This document shows, piece after piece, positions 23,027 to 30,884 of a DNA stretch of 31,489 nucleotides; the first letter of the stretch is position 1, and every line of letters starts with the position of its first letter. The stretch spans positions 1 through 31,489 of the forward strand of contig JAVKSL010000030.1 in the NCBI GenBank assembly GCA_039583695.1, read 5' to 3'. Source of the stretch: JAVKSL01 sp039583695 (GTDB lineage: Bacteria > Actinomycetota > Acidimicrobiia > Acidimicrobiales > JAJPHD01). Below the pieces are notes generated by a model that did not search any database, was not told the DNA's origin, and saw only the letters and a program-made list of their open reading frames with translations. The position numbers were made by a program, and so were the translations under genes.

Positions 23027-24211
23027 GTGGAGCTTGCGTTTTCCGAAGAGCAGGAGGAGCTTCGTCGGACGTTGCGCAGGTGGCTGGCCGAGCGGTCGCC
23101 GGTCCCAGCGGTCCGCCACCTGATGCAGGATCCGCTCGGCTACGACCCAGCAGTGTGGACCGAGATGGGAGGAGCCCTGGGGCTCCAGGGACTGGCCATC
23201 CCCGAGGCCTACGGAGGGTCAGGATTTGGCTGGGTAGAGCTGTGCGTGGTCTTCGAGGAGATGGGACGGGTGCTGCTGTGCGCGCCTTACTTCGCCACGG
23301 TTGCCCTGGCTGCCAGCGCTGTGCTGACTTCGGGGGACCTTGCTGCGATGACCGACCTGCTTCCGGGCATCGCCTCTGGGGAGGTGGTCGCGACCCTGGC
23401 GCTGACCGAGGCCGACGGGCGCCCTGGCTTGGGCTCGATCCGCACTCTCGGGTCGCCGAGATCGGACGGGTCCTGGGCCCTGGACGGCGAGAAGTGCTTT
23501 GTCGTAGACGGCGCGGTTGCCTCGATGATCCTGGTGGCGGCGCGGACCGAGGCCGGGTTGAGCCTGTTTGCGGTCCGTGGGGATGCCCCTGGCCTCACTC
23601 GCCAGCCGATGGTGACTATGGACCAGACCCGGCACCAGGCCCGTTTGGGCTTTGAAGGCACACCAGCTCGCCTTGTTGGCGTCGACGGTGCAGCGGCGGG
23701 GGGCTTGAGCCGGACGTTGGAGCTTGGGGCGGTGGCGCTGGCTGCCGAGCAGGTGGGTGGGGCTCAGCGCTGTTTGGACATGGCCGTGGACTATGCGAAG
23801 GTGAGGGTGCAGTTCGGGCGGCCGATCGGGTCGTTCCAGGCGATCAAGCATCGGCTGGCCGACATGATGGTCGAGGTCGAGCAAGCCAGGTCGGCCGCGT
23901 ACATGGCTGCTTGGGTTGCCGCCCGAGATTGGGCTGCGGACCTGGACCGGACTGTGGTCCTGGATTCGGGTGGGCCGGGCTCGGGGGACCTGAGCTCGAT
24001 GGAGCTGTGCCTGGTGGCCAGCGTGGCCAAGGCATACTGCTCCGATGCTTACTTTCGTGCCGCGGAGGGATGCATCCAAGTGCATGGGGGCATCGGTTTC
24101 ACCTGGGAGCACGACGCCCACCTGTACTTCAAGCGGGCCAAGTCGTCCCAGCTGACCTTGGGGGACCCCACGTACCACATGGAGCTGCTTGCGCAGCGCA
24201 TGGGGCTGTGA
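23027..24211 (+). CDS. Acyl-CoA dehydrogenase family protein
   Basis: The 394-residue flavoenzyme has an N-terminal helical domain (FSEEQEELRRTLRRWLAER) and a middle beta domain with ATLALTEADG and DGEKCFVVDGAVA. The C-terminal helical domain has DYAKVRVQFGRPIGSFQAIKHRLADM and IQVHGGIGFTWEHDAHLYFKRAK, the FadE signature. It would introduce an alpha,beta double bond in an acyl-CoA with FAD. The last motif resembles the actinobacterial FadE subfamilies used for branched or sterol side-chain CoA esters, but substrate cannot be read. GTG 23027 follows TAGCCT by 7 nt. Its stop overlaps the DUF1707 GTG by 4 bp. Confidence 0.92.
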   Translation: MELAFSEEQEELRRTLRRWLAERSPVPAVRHLMQDPLGYDPAVWTEMGGALGLQGLAIPEAYGGSGFGWVELCVVFEEMGRVLLCAPYFATVALAASAVLTSGDLAAMTDLLPGIASGEVVATLALTEADGRPGLGSIRTLGSPRSDGSWALDGEKCFVVDGAVASMILVAARTEAGLSLFAVRGDAPGLTRQPMVTMDQTRHQARLGFEGTPARLVGVDGAAAGGLSRTLELGAVALAAEQVGGAQRCLDMAVDYAKVRVQFGRPIGSFQAIKHRLADMMVEVEQARSAAYMAAWVAARDWAADLDRTVVLDSGGPGSGDLSSMELCLVASVAKAYCSDAYFRAAEGCIQVHGGIGFTWEHDAHLYFKRAKSSQLTLGDPTYHMELLAQRMGL

Positions 24212-24492
24212 GTGCGGTGGGTGAGCCCGCGGGGTCCGAGCTGCGTGCCTCCGACGAGGATCGCGAGCGGACTGCGATGATCCTCACCGGGCACGGCGCT
24301 GCTGGGCGTCTCGAGCCGGACGAATGCGCAAGGCGTCTGGAGGCGGCCTTCTCCGCTCGGACCCTCATCGAGCTCTACGCCCTGACCGCGGACCTTCCGT
24401 ACCCAGATGCGGTCGTCCCGGGTGGAGGGGCTGGTCGCAGTCGCGGGGAGTCCCTGCTTGCCCGCCTGGCTCACTTGAGGAGCCGGAAATGA
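24208..24492 (+). CDS. DUF1707-domain small protein
   Basis: The 94-residue soluble protein contains a DUF1707 domain: ELRASDEDRERTAMILTGHGAAGRLEPDECARRLEAAFSARTLIELYALTADLP broken only by usual substitutions (about residues 11-64). DUF1707 occurs widely in Actinomycetota, often as the N-terminal part of small membrane proteins; its function is unknown. Here no membrane segment follows, only a Gly/Arg-rich tail. GTG 24208 overlaps the acyl-CoA dehydrogenase stop (GTGA). The much longer ORF in this frame is a shadow of that dehydrogenase gene. Confidence 0.8.
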   Translation: MSAVGEPAGSELRASDEDRERTAMILTGHGAAGRLEPDECARRLEAAFSARTLIELYALTADLPYPDAVVPGGGAGRSRGESLLARLAHLRSRK

Positions 24493-24550
24493 GTGCACGG
24501 GTTCGCAGATGGTGTTAGGCTTGGGTCACCAGAGAAAGGAGGTGGCCCAA

Positions 24551-24595
24551 CTGATCGATCAACGCTTTGGGACCCTGGAGGTGGCTGGTCGCTAG
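24551..24595 (+). CDS. Possible 14-codon leader peptide
   Basis: The frame CTG ATC GAT CAA CGC ... CGC TAG reads LIDQRFGTLEVAGR. It begins 8 nt after the exceptionally strong GGAGG at 24538-24542. The second GGAGGTGG lies inside its last codons. The start would be CTG (or ATC), so translation is uncertain. Confidence 0.25.
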   Translation: MIDQRFGTLEVAGR

Positions 24596-24710
24596 GCGGC
24601 CTGCTGGACCACCTGGGTGAATCCAAACCAGACACCGCTCGAGGCCCCTTGGGAGCTGGTCCCGCCCGAAGTAGCTTAGGTGCCCGAGTACCTTTCAGCT
24701 TGATCTCTTT

Positions 24711-24749
24711 GTCCGAGGGGCGCGTCCCGTGAGGGAGCGCCCCTCGGAC
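24711..24749. terminator. Strong hairpin, probable terminator
   Basis: Perfect 13-bp arms GTCCGAGGGGCGC (24711-24723) and GCGCCCCTCGGAC (24737-24749) flank a 13-nt loop. No T-run follows, as is common in high-GC actinobacteria. It closes the candidate RNA and precedes the hydrolase gene by 135 bp. Confidence 0.6.
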
Positions 24750-24884
24750 GTGTCCGGGCCGGGTCTTGGCGGTGTCCGGGGCTGGGCCTGGGCGGGCCTT
24801 GGGCGGTGTCGAGACGTGGCGACCTGGGTACACCGGGGCAAGGTGGACATTTTGCTACCGTGTGAGGAGCATCTAGGGAGGAAC

Positions 24885-25634
24885 ATGGACGTTCGGATTC
24901 ACAGTGGGGAGCTGGTCCTGTGGGGCCATCTCGCTGCGCCGCTGGCTGCGGAGACGGGTCATCGGGCACTGGTGTTGTGTCACGGCTTGCCCACTGGGCC
25001 GCGCGGCGGCGCCGACTCTGGGCACAGCTACCCAGAGCTGGCCGACCGTCTGAGCGCAGCGACCGGCTGGGCGGTCCTGGCGTTCAACTTCCGAGGAACT
25101 GGCGAGTCGGAGGGCGACTTCTCGCTGGCTGGCTGGATGGCCGATCTCAGGGCGGCGATCGATTACGTGCTGGACCTGCAAGGTGTGAGCGAGGCTTGGC
25201 TGGCGGGTTTCGACCTGGGTGGTGCGCTCGCAATCTGCGCTGCCGGTGAGAACGAGACGGTGTCCGGGGCTGTGTCGTTCGGCGCGCCGGCCGACTTCGA
25301 TGACTGGGCGGCTGATCCGACGGGTCTGGTTCGCAAATGCCAGGATCTCGGTATAATCCGGGCGCGGGGCTTGCCGGTGGACCCTGATGGCTGGGTGCGT
25401 GAGCTCGTAGAGCTGAGGCCACTCGCGCTCATTGGCAAGATCCCTCCCCGTCCGGTGTTGGTGGTGCATGGCGGCGACGACGACGAGGTGTCGGTGATGG
25501 ATGCCCGGGCGCTGGCCGACGCGGCGGAGGGACGTGTGGATCTGAGGGTGTTGCCCGGCGCCGGTCACCGGCTGCGCCACGACCCCCGGGCAGTGGCTGT
25601 GCTGCTGGGATGGATGGCTCGGGTCGCTGAGTGA
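24885..25634 (+). CDS. Alpha/beta hydrolase with Asp at the nucleophile position
   Basis: The 249-residue protein has the alpha/beta-hydrolase layout: LVLCHGLPTGPRGG with an oxyanion HG motif, FNFRGTGESEGDF, the nucleophile elbow LAGFDLGGALAICAA, acidic residues in VVHGGDDDEVS and catalytic His in PGAGHRLRHDP. The elbow is GFDLGG (D110), where esterases of this group have GFSxGG. Asp nucleophiles occur in haloalkane dehalogenases and epoxide hydrolases, although overall sequence here looks like the serine-esterase/dienelactone-like group. ATG 24885 has AGGGAGG upstream at 24875-24881. Its TGA overlaps the gltX GTG by 4 bp, so it is the first gene of a coupled series ending in DUF6062. Confidence 0.85.
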   Translation: MDVRIHSGELVLWGHLAAPLAAETGHRALVLCHGLPTGPRGGADSGHSYPELADRLSAATGWAVLAFNFRGTGESEGDFSLAGWMADLRAAIDYVLDLQGVSEAWLAGFDLGGALAICAAGENETVSGAVSFGAPADFDDWAADPTGLVRKCQDLGIIRARGLPVDPDGWVRELVELRPLALIGKIPPRPVLVVHGGDDDEVSVMDARALADAAEGRVDLRVLPGAGHRLRHDPRAVAVLLGWMARVAE

Positions 25635-27220
25635 CGGCTGGTTCGATGATGTCCGGGCCGCGGGTGCGAATTGCTCCCTCTCCGACTGGCTCGTTCCATG
25701 TGGGCTCGGCGCGCACCGCCTTGTTCAACTGGTTGGTGGCACGTCAGCAGGGTGGGACGTTCGTCCTTCGAATCGAGGACACCGACGCGGAGCGAGGTCG
25801 GGAGGACTGGGTGGCGGGGATCACCTCGGCGCTGGCGTGGCTGGGTTTGAACTGGGACGAGGGTCCGTTTCGTCAATCCGAGCGGGGAGAGCGCTACGCC
25901 GAGGCAGCCCGGCGCCTGGTTGATTCGGGTGCGGCGTACTGGTGCGCCTGCACCCGGGCCCAGGTCGTCGAGCGGGCAAGGATGGCGGCTGCCCCGGGCG
26001 GCGGCGGCGGTGCCCCGCCTGTGCCGGCTGGCGGCCAGGTCGGCTACGACCAGCACTGCCGGGAGCTGGGGCTCAGCCCTGGAGAAGGCCGGGCACTGCG
26101 CTTCAAGATACCCGCCGAGGGAACGACCCTGGTGAGGGATCTCGTTCGCGGCGACGTCAGCTTCGAGAACCGGGCAATCGAGGACTTCGTGCTGCTGAAA
26201 GCAAGCGGAGCGCCATTGTTCTTGCTGGCCAACGTGGTCGACGACGCCGACATGGGCATCTCGCACGTGATCCGAGGCGAGGACCACCTGCCGAACACTC
26301 CCAAGTACCTGCTCCTCTGGCGCGCCCTCGGGGCTGGGGCCGAGCCGGTCTTTGCCCATCTGCCGATGCTGGTGAACGCAAAGGGCCAGAAGCTGTCCAA
26401 GCGCAGGGATCCCGTCGCGCTGGAGTCCTACCGTGAGCAGGGCTACCTTGCCGACGCCATGGTCAACTACCTGGCCCTGCTCGGCTGGGGTCCAGATGGG
26501 GGCGAGGAGGTGCTCAGCCGGGACCAGCTGGTCTCCCAGTTCCGCCTCGAGTCGGTGAAGCCCTCGCCTGCATTTTTCGACGTGGTCAAGCTGAGGCACT
26601 TCAACGGCGTGTATATCCGGGCAATGACCAGCTCCGAGTTCGTCGAAGCGGCGTCGCCGTGGCTGGCTGGCGGGCCCTGGCCGCCCGAGCGCTACGACCC
26701 GGCAGTCTTCGAGTCCCTGGCCCCGATGGTCCGCGACCGGGTGGCGACCCTGGCCGAGGTGCCGGCAATGGTGGACTTCGTGTTCCTAGAGTCACCGGTC
26801 ATCGACCAGGGCGCTTGGAGCAAGGTGATGCTGGGGGAGCGCGAGATGGCTCTGGACATCCTGGAGCGAGCTCGGGCTGCGTATGCGGGCTGCGATTGGG
26901 AGGCCCACACGCTGCACCAGGTGACCTTGCGACTCGGTGAGGAGGCTGGGTGCAAGCTGCGCAAGGCTCAGGCTCCGATCCGGGTAGCGGTCACCGGGCG
27001 CGATGTTGGTCCGCCGCTTTTTGAGTCTCTGGTGGCGCTGGGCCGAGAAGTGACCTTGAGCCGCCTGGCAGCAGCAGCCATTGCTTGCGGGGCAGGATCT
27101 GGCGGGGCAGGATCTGGCGGGGCAGGATCTGGCGGGGCAGGATCTGGCGGGGCAGGATCTGGCGGGGCAGGATCGTCGCCCGCCGGAGGTGTCCAGGTCG
27201 AGGCAACCCCGGCTCGGTGA
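25631..27220 (+). CDS. gltX: Glutamyl-tRNA synthetase
   Basis: The 529-residue class I synthetase charges tRNA-Glu with glutamate. The HIGH-type motif is PSPTGSFHVGSARTALFNW (around residue 17), followed by FVLRIEDTDAERGRE, VIRGEDHLPNTPKYLLLWRALG and KMSKS-type KLSKRRDP (K254-K257). The C-terminal helical anticodon-binding region runs to about 485. The last 45 residues are an unusual tail with a GSGGA tandem repeat and a Gly/Pro end. GTG 25631 overlaps the hydrolase stop; an ATG at 25646 is an alternative. Its stop overlaps the DUF218 GTG. tRNA-Gln and tRNA-Glu genes lie 4 kb downstream. Whether it also charges tRNA-Gln (non-discriminating form) cannot be decided here. Confidence 0.96.
   Translation: MTAGSMMSGPRVRIAPSPTGSFHVGSARTALFNWLVARQQGGTFVLRIEDTDAERGREDWVAGITSALAWLGLNWDEGPFRQSERGERYAEAARRLVDSGAAYWCACTRAQVVERARMAAAPGGGGGAPPVPAGGQVGYDQHCRELGLSPGEGRALRFKIPAEGTTLVRDLVRGDVSFENRAIEDFVLLKASGAPLFLLANVVDDADMGISHVIRGEDHLPNTPKYLLLWRALGAGAEPVFAHLPMLVNAKGQKLSKRRDPVALESYREQGYLADAMVNYLALLGWGPDGGEEVLSRDQLVSQFRLESVKPSPAFFDVVKLRHFNGVYIRAMTSSEFVEAASPWLAGGPWPPERYDPAVFESLAPMVRDRVATLAEVPAMVDFVFLESPVIDQGAWSKVMLGEREMALDILERARAAYAGCDWEAHTLHQVTLRLGEEAGCKLRKAQAPIRVAVTGRDVGPPLFESLVALGREVTLSRLAAAAIACGAGSGGAGSGGAGSGGAGSGGAGSGGAGSSPAGGVQVEATPAR
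27089..27173 (+). repeat. 15-bp tandem repeat in the gltX 3' end
   Basis: Five perfect units of GGGGCAGGATCTGGC (27089-27163) plus a 10-nt partial copy encode GSGGA repeats in the gltX tail. The copies are identical at DNA level, which indicates recent expansion. Fifteen bp preserves reading frame. Confidence 0.95.
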
Positions 27221-27846
27221 TTCTTGGCTTCGGGCTGCTCCGACGGCTGTTCAAGCTGGTGGTGGGCCTGTTGGCAGTCCTGGTCGCCTACCTGGCGGTC
27301 ACGGCAGCTCAGATCTGGTGGACATCCCGCCAGAATGACGCCCCACACTCCGCGGCCTTAATCGTCATGGGCGCTGCCGAATACGACGGATCACCCTCGC
27401 CCGTCCTAGAGGCCAGGCTCTCTCACGCCCTCGAGCTGTGGCGCGCCAGGGCAGCGAACCTCATCGTGGTGACCGGAGGCAAGGAGAAGGGGGACCGCTA
27501 CACCGAGGCTGGGGCGTCGGCGAGGTGGCTCGAGGCGCAAAAGGTGCCGGTTGGTGACCTGATCGAGGAAGACCGGGGAAGGGACTCCTACCAGTCCGTG
27601 GCCGCAGCAGCCCATTCCCTCGGCCACCTGGGGACCGAGGGGGTGCTCATGGTGTCGGATCCCTTCAACGAGTACCGGATCGTGGCGATCGCCACGCGCC
27701 TCGGGATGCGGGCCTACCCTTCGCCCACCCGGACGTCACCGATCCGGGGAGCATCTGTCCTACCGTATTACGGTCAAGAGCTGCTAGCAGTGGGTGTTGG
27801 GCGCATAATCGGGTATCAGGCTCTCAGCGATCTCATGCATCCGTGA
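27217..27846 (+). CDS. DUF218 (YdcF/SanA-like) membrane-anchored protein
   Basis: The 209-residue product has an N-terminal membrane segment (LFKLVVGLLAVLVAYLAVTAAQIWW, about 10-34). A DUF218 domain follows: AALIVMGAAEYDGSPSPVLEARLSHALELW, NLIVVTGGKEKGDRYTEA, EDRGRDSYQSVAAAA, GVLMVSDPFNEYRIVAIATRLGM. Proteins of this group influence envelope integrity (SanA) or are of unknown function (YdcF). GTG 27217 overlaps the gltX TGA (GTGA); the longer ORF runs through the gltX repeat and is not real. The last base pairs overlap a possible upstream start of the next gene. Confidence 0.88.
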   Translation: MILGFGLLRRLFKLVVGLLAVLVAYLAVTAAQIWWTSRQNDAPHSAALIVMGAAEYDGSPSPVLEARLSHALELWRARAANLIVVTGGKEKGDRYTEAGASARWLEAQKVPVGDLIEEDRGRDSYQSVAAAAHSLGHLGTEGVLMVSDPFNEYRIVAIATRLGMRAYPSPTRTSPIRGASVLPYYGQELLAVGVGRIIGYQALSDLMHP

Positions 27847-27950
27847 GGCTTGCCGGCTATCGTGGAGGTGGTAGTGGCTCGCCTGCCACGGGTTCGGAGG
27901 GTATCGCCGTGGCGAGAGTGCTGAGCGGACCACATTTAGGAGGGGAGGCC

Positions 27951-28688
27951 GTGAGTCGCTCCGGATCAGACGCCCGTCGCCTTGCGGAGGTGTGGCAGTT
28001 TGACAGTCAGAGCTGCCCACTCTGCCGTGTGGCCGAGGAAGCGGAGGAGCGCTTCTTCTTCTGGTTCCTCCGCGAGAGCCACTACTCCGTCCCGGTGCTC
28101 GAGCACCTCGACACCTCGGCGCTCTGCCGCCGCCACGCGGCGAGACTGCTCCGCGGCGACAACCAGCGCCTGAGCGCCACCTTCGAGGCATTGGGCCGCA
28201 AGGAGCGCGTTCACCTCGCAGAGCTGGCCGAAAGTCTGCGCAGCGAACGGCCGGGGCCCGTGGGTCGCCGGGAACGCCGTGGCCACGGTGGCGGGCGCTC
28301 CGGGCCTGGACGCATGGCTGCCTCCCTCGAAGCTCGGGGGGGGTGCTTGGCGTGCGAGGCGGCAGAGACGGCTGTCCAGGGAGAGACCCTTTCCATGGTG
28401 CCTGTGCTTGGTACCGCGGATGGCCGGGTTTCTTACCGGGCGGGCGCGGGGTTCTGCCGGGCGCACCTCTGGCTGGTGCTGTCGCGCGCCCCCAACGAGA
28501 CCACCGTCTGGCTCGTCGCCGACGCCCGCCGGCGCCTGGAGGAGTTGTTGGCGGCATTCGAGCTGTATTCCCACCGCCTCGACCACCGCTTCCAGCACGA
28601 GGCCAAGGGTGAGGAGCAGGATGCGTGGAAGCAGGCGTTGCGCTACTTCTGGCGTGATCCGCCCAGTTGGGCCAGCCGGGACCGCTGA
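27951..28688 (+). CDS. DUF6062-like protein with two CxxC...CxxH modules
   Basis: The 245-residue soluble protein contains two similar modules. Module 1 is CPLC (C22, C25) followed about 30 residues later by ALCRRHAARLL. Module 2 is CLAC followed by GFCRAHLWLVL. Each pairs CxxC with CxxH, suggesting a zinc or Fe-S site; I associate this with the actinobacterial DUF6062 group of unknown function. A basic Gly/Arg-rich linker (RERRGHGGGRSGPGR) separates them. GTG 27951 is preferred for its AGGAGG site 7 nt upstream. GTG 27843, overlapping the DUF218 stop in a GTGA junction, would add 36 residues of low-complexity sequence and is the alternative. It ends the coupled series that begins at 24885. 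Confidence 0.75.
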   Translation: MSRSGSDARRLAEVWQFDSQSCPLCRVAEEAEERFFFWFLRESHYSVPVLEHLDTSALCRRHAARLLRGDNQRLSATFEALGRKERVHLAELAESLRSERPGPVGRRERRGHGGGRSGPGRMAASLEARGGCLACEAAETAVQGETLSMVPVLGTADGRVSYRAGAGFCRAHLWLVLSRAPNETTVWLVADARRRLEELLAAFELYSHRLDHRFQHEAKGEEQDAWKQALRYFWRDPPSWASRDR

Positions 28689-29443
28689 AGGTGTTTCCAC
28701 CTGGCTTCGCGCTACCGCGGAGTACCGTTGAGGATCAAGGCTCGAGACGGGCCGGGGATCCCCGAGGGCGAGAAGGCCAATGTGCTGCCTGCGATGAGGC
28801 ACAGCCTCACCGAGGCGCGCCGCCGAGACGGGGCCGGTCTGTATCCCGCGGCAGGGGGCGCTCGACAGGACACGGATAGCGCGCCAACGCCCTGCCGACC
28901 AACGGTACGCGTAAAGGACGAGCGCTCGTAGGGCCGCGGTGGGCCGGGGTAGGTGAGCCCTGCCGCTCACCAGGAGCTCCGCGACGGGCGGGCAACGTCC
29001 AGGAGCGTGTTGTCGAGGCCCGCGCCGCCGGAGTCGGGCACGGGGACCTCCCTCCACCTGGTCCCGTCGAAGCGGGCGGAGGAGCTCTGCAGCAGACTGC
29101 TGGGCTCGACCTTGGCGCGACGGCACCACCTTGGTGGTGACGGTTCGGCCCAGCTCGTTGAGAGCCCATCGGGCCCTTGGGTGGTCTTCTCCAACCTGAG
29201 CGCCTCCGGCACCGGGGTGAGCGAGCTTCCCGAGCTCGGAGGCGCCCCGAGGGTGCTCGTGGCGGCTTCGCCCTGCGGGACCGCGGGGAACGGCCGGGTT
29301 GCCAATTTTTTTGGTACCTGCACACCCGCCTTCTGACAAGGCGGGTAGATCACGGATCAAAGGCTGCCGGCATTACGGATCACCGGGCGGCAGCCTGCCA
29401 GAGTTGGTAGACACCACGTGCCCATTGGGGACCAGAGCCAGGC
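28689..29443. other. Gene-poor region with hairpins and probable coding debris
   Basis: No convincing intact gene is seen. On the minus strand, a stretch around 28970-29080 reads ARFDGTRWREVPVPDSGGAGLDN, like the repeat of secreted WxxVPSPNPG-type proteins, and a stretch near 29400-29440 reads VPNGHVVSTNSG. Neither extends into a domain. Two inverted repeats (29324-29346 and 29362-29395) lie here. The region separates convergent DUF6062 and hydrogenase-remnant genes and looks like decayed sequence. Confidence 0.5.
29324..29346. terminator. Hairpin, probable bidirectional terminator
   Basis: Perfect 9-bp arms ACCCGCCTT and AAGGCGGGT flank the loop CTGAC. A run of seven T lies at 29306-29312 on the plus strand, 11 nt before the stem, which would read as A's on the minus strand. 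A second hairpin, GGCTGCCG (29362-29369) with CGGCAGCC (29388-29395), adjoins it. Confidence 0.5.
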
Positions 29444-30524
29444 TAGATCAGGGCCGCTACCAAGTACACCACGAGGATTGTCACGAAGGACTACAGCAGG
29501 TAGTGGTTCACATCGCCAGATTGGAGCGGGCGTATGGCGCCACCCAACCAACGCACTGCGCGCACGATCGGCGCGTAGAGATAGCGTTCGAACAAAGGGA
29601 GCACCTCGAAGCGGTAGTGGACCGGACCTGAGCGGCCCGCAGGGTCGTCTGACGCCCGCTCGAGATGGACGTCGGGCCAGTACAGGCGATCGAAGGTGAC
29701 CCGCACAGGGTTGGCAAATGTCGTGGCGGTGTACTGCATGCGGGAGCGGTAGGACAGGATCCCCCCGTCCCAGACCGGTGTGATCCGGCTGGGTGCCCGA
29801 GGGCGTCCGGCTGCATAGATCACCAAGGGCACCACCGTCACCCCCACGAGGAAGACGGCGAGGTAGGTCGGAGAGAAGGCCGAGAAGTCAAGATGGGCCG
29901 GGATCACTGTGAGATTGCCCACCACGAGCTCCGGGCTGATATTGACACCGATCACCGAATGAGCCACCCGGGCGAGCGCGCCCAGGACTTCGGGCGCTCC
30001 CAGGCTGAGCGCGACACACACCGTGCCCAGCATTGCAGGACCCAGGAGCGGTTGGCCCTTCTCGACAGCGGCTGCGGCGTCGCGGCTACGCGCCATACCG
30101 AGGAAGGAGATGCCGTAGGCGCGGGTGAAGGCGTTGATGGCAAGCCCCGCGGCCAGGGCGAGGCTGCCCCCGGCCAGCACGATCAGGACGCCTACAAGGC
30201 TGTTCGGGATGCGGAACCCCTGGAAGAGGCCCTGGAAGATGAGCCACTCGCTGACGAAGCCGTTGAGCGGGGCAGAGCGGCCAAGCCCAGGGTGCCGACC
30301 AGCGCTATCACGGCCGCACTCAGCGCGTCTACGTACACGTAGTCGCCGAGGGCCACGTAGGCAGGCCCGGACAGGCTGCGAACCACGACTGCAAGCGCGA
30401 GAGCCAATGTCCCGGCAGAGCTTGCAGCCGTGACGGCGCCGGTGGCCCGCGTCCTGGCGCACAGGGCGCCGGTGAGGCTTCCCGAGAGCGGCAGCAGTGT
30501 CATCGCGCCGAGCAACCACATCAT
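29444..30524 (-). pseudogene. Collapsed hydrogenase-4 membrane subunit (HyfF-type N-terminus joined to HyfB-type C-terminus)
   Basis: From ATG 30524 the frame reads MMWLLGAMTLLPLSGSLTGAL and continues to YVYVDALSAAVIALVGTLGLAALP, an N-terminus of the proton-conducting NuoL/N/HyfF type. It then passes, one base out of frame, into PLNGFVSEWLIFQGLF, AFTRAYGISFLG, VWDGGILSYRSRMQYTATTFANPVRV, which is the HyfB-type C-terminus. Roughly 300 or more residues of membrane channel are missing at the join, where LAALPPLNGF would need one more C. After GDVNHYLL a TAG interrupts a frame that continues SFVTILVVYLVAALI to a second TAG at 29446-29444. Three lesions make this a pseudogene. Confidence 0.75.
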
Positions 30525-30884
30525 CCCCGCAGCCCCCGCAGCTCCGAGGCAGTGGCGCCAGCCAGGCGCCTGGCCAGGCCGAAGACCAGGGCCAGCATGA
30601 TCAGTACCGCTGCCACCAGGTCGAGGAAGACCCCGGCTTCCACGATGAACGCGAATGTGGGGGCGAGGGTGAGCAGGAGAAGGCGACGAATGGAGCGCCC
30701 CACAACCCACGACGCCTCGGCGGAGGTGGTGCTGCCCTTGCGGGAGAGCTTGAGCAGGTCACGGTACGGCTGGAGCACGCTTGGACTGCACGATCGCCTC
30801 GGCTCTGGCGAGCACACCTGCGTACAGGGGTGCGAAGAACATCACCACCCCGGTCTGGAGCACCTGTAACTCGTAGCCGACCAC
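30521..30884 (-). pseudogene. Collapsed hydrogenase-4 membrane subunit (HyfC-type N-terminus, HyfE-like C-terminus)
   Basis: From GTG 30884 (GGGAGG upstream) the frame reads VGYELQVLQTGVVMFFAPLYAGVLARAEAIVQSK in two stretches, the first helix of HyfC/HycD (NuoH-like). It breaks near 30780, where the family has RGP before SVLQPYRDLLKLSRKGS; about 11 nt appear deleted, shifting the frame. After EASWVVG the sequence becomes FIVEAGVFLDLVAAVLIMLALVFGLARRL and ELRGLRG, which looks like the end of HyfE/HycP instead of HyfC, so an internal deletion joined the two. Its stop overlaps the next remnant's ATG by 4 bp. Confidence 0.7.

Larger units (their letters stand above)
24516..24749 (+). ncRNA. Candidate structured leader or small RNA with anti-SD-complementary 5' end
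   Basis: This gene-free region starts with a TAGGCT -10-like hexamer (24516-24521). About 12 nt later comes AGAAAGGAGGTG (24533-24544), an exact complement of the usual 16S rRNA 3' tail. The core GGAGGTGG occurs at 24538-24545 and again at 24577-24584. GGACCACCT at 24606-24614 can pair with either copy. A strong hairpin ends the region. The layout suggests a transcript whose ribosome-binding site is switched by alternative pairing. No known Rfam family is assigned by me. Confidence 0.4.

Noticed and set aside
28953..29336. 127-residue plus-strand ORF in the gene-poor region
   Set aside because: Low-complexity composition, no family motif, and it spans an apparent terminator-like region; the minus strand holds the few readable motifs.
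27966..29360. 464-residue minus-strand ORF spanning the DUF6062 gene and downstream region
   Set aside because: Over half is antisense to the DUF6062 gene and the rest is Arg/Pro/Gly-rich without motif.
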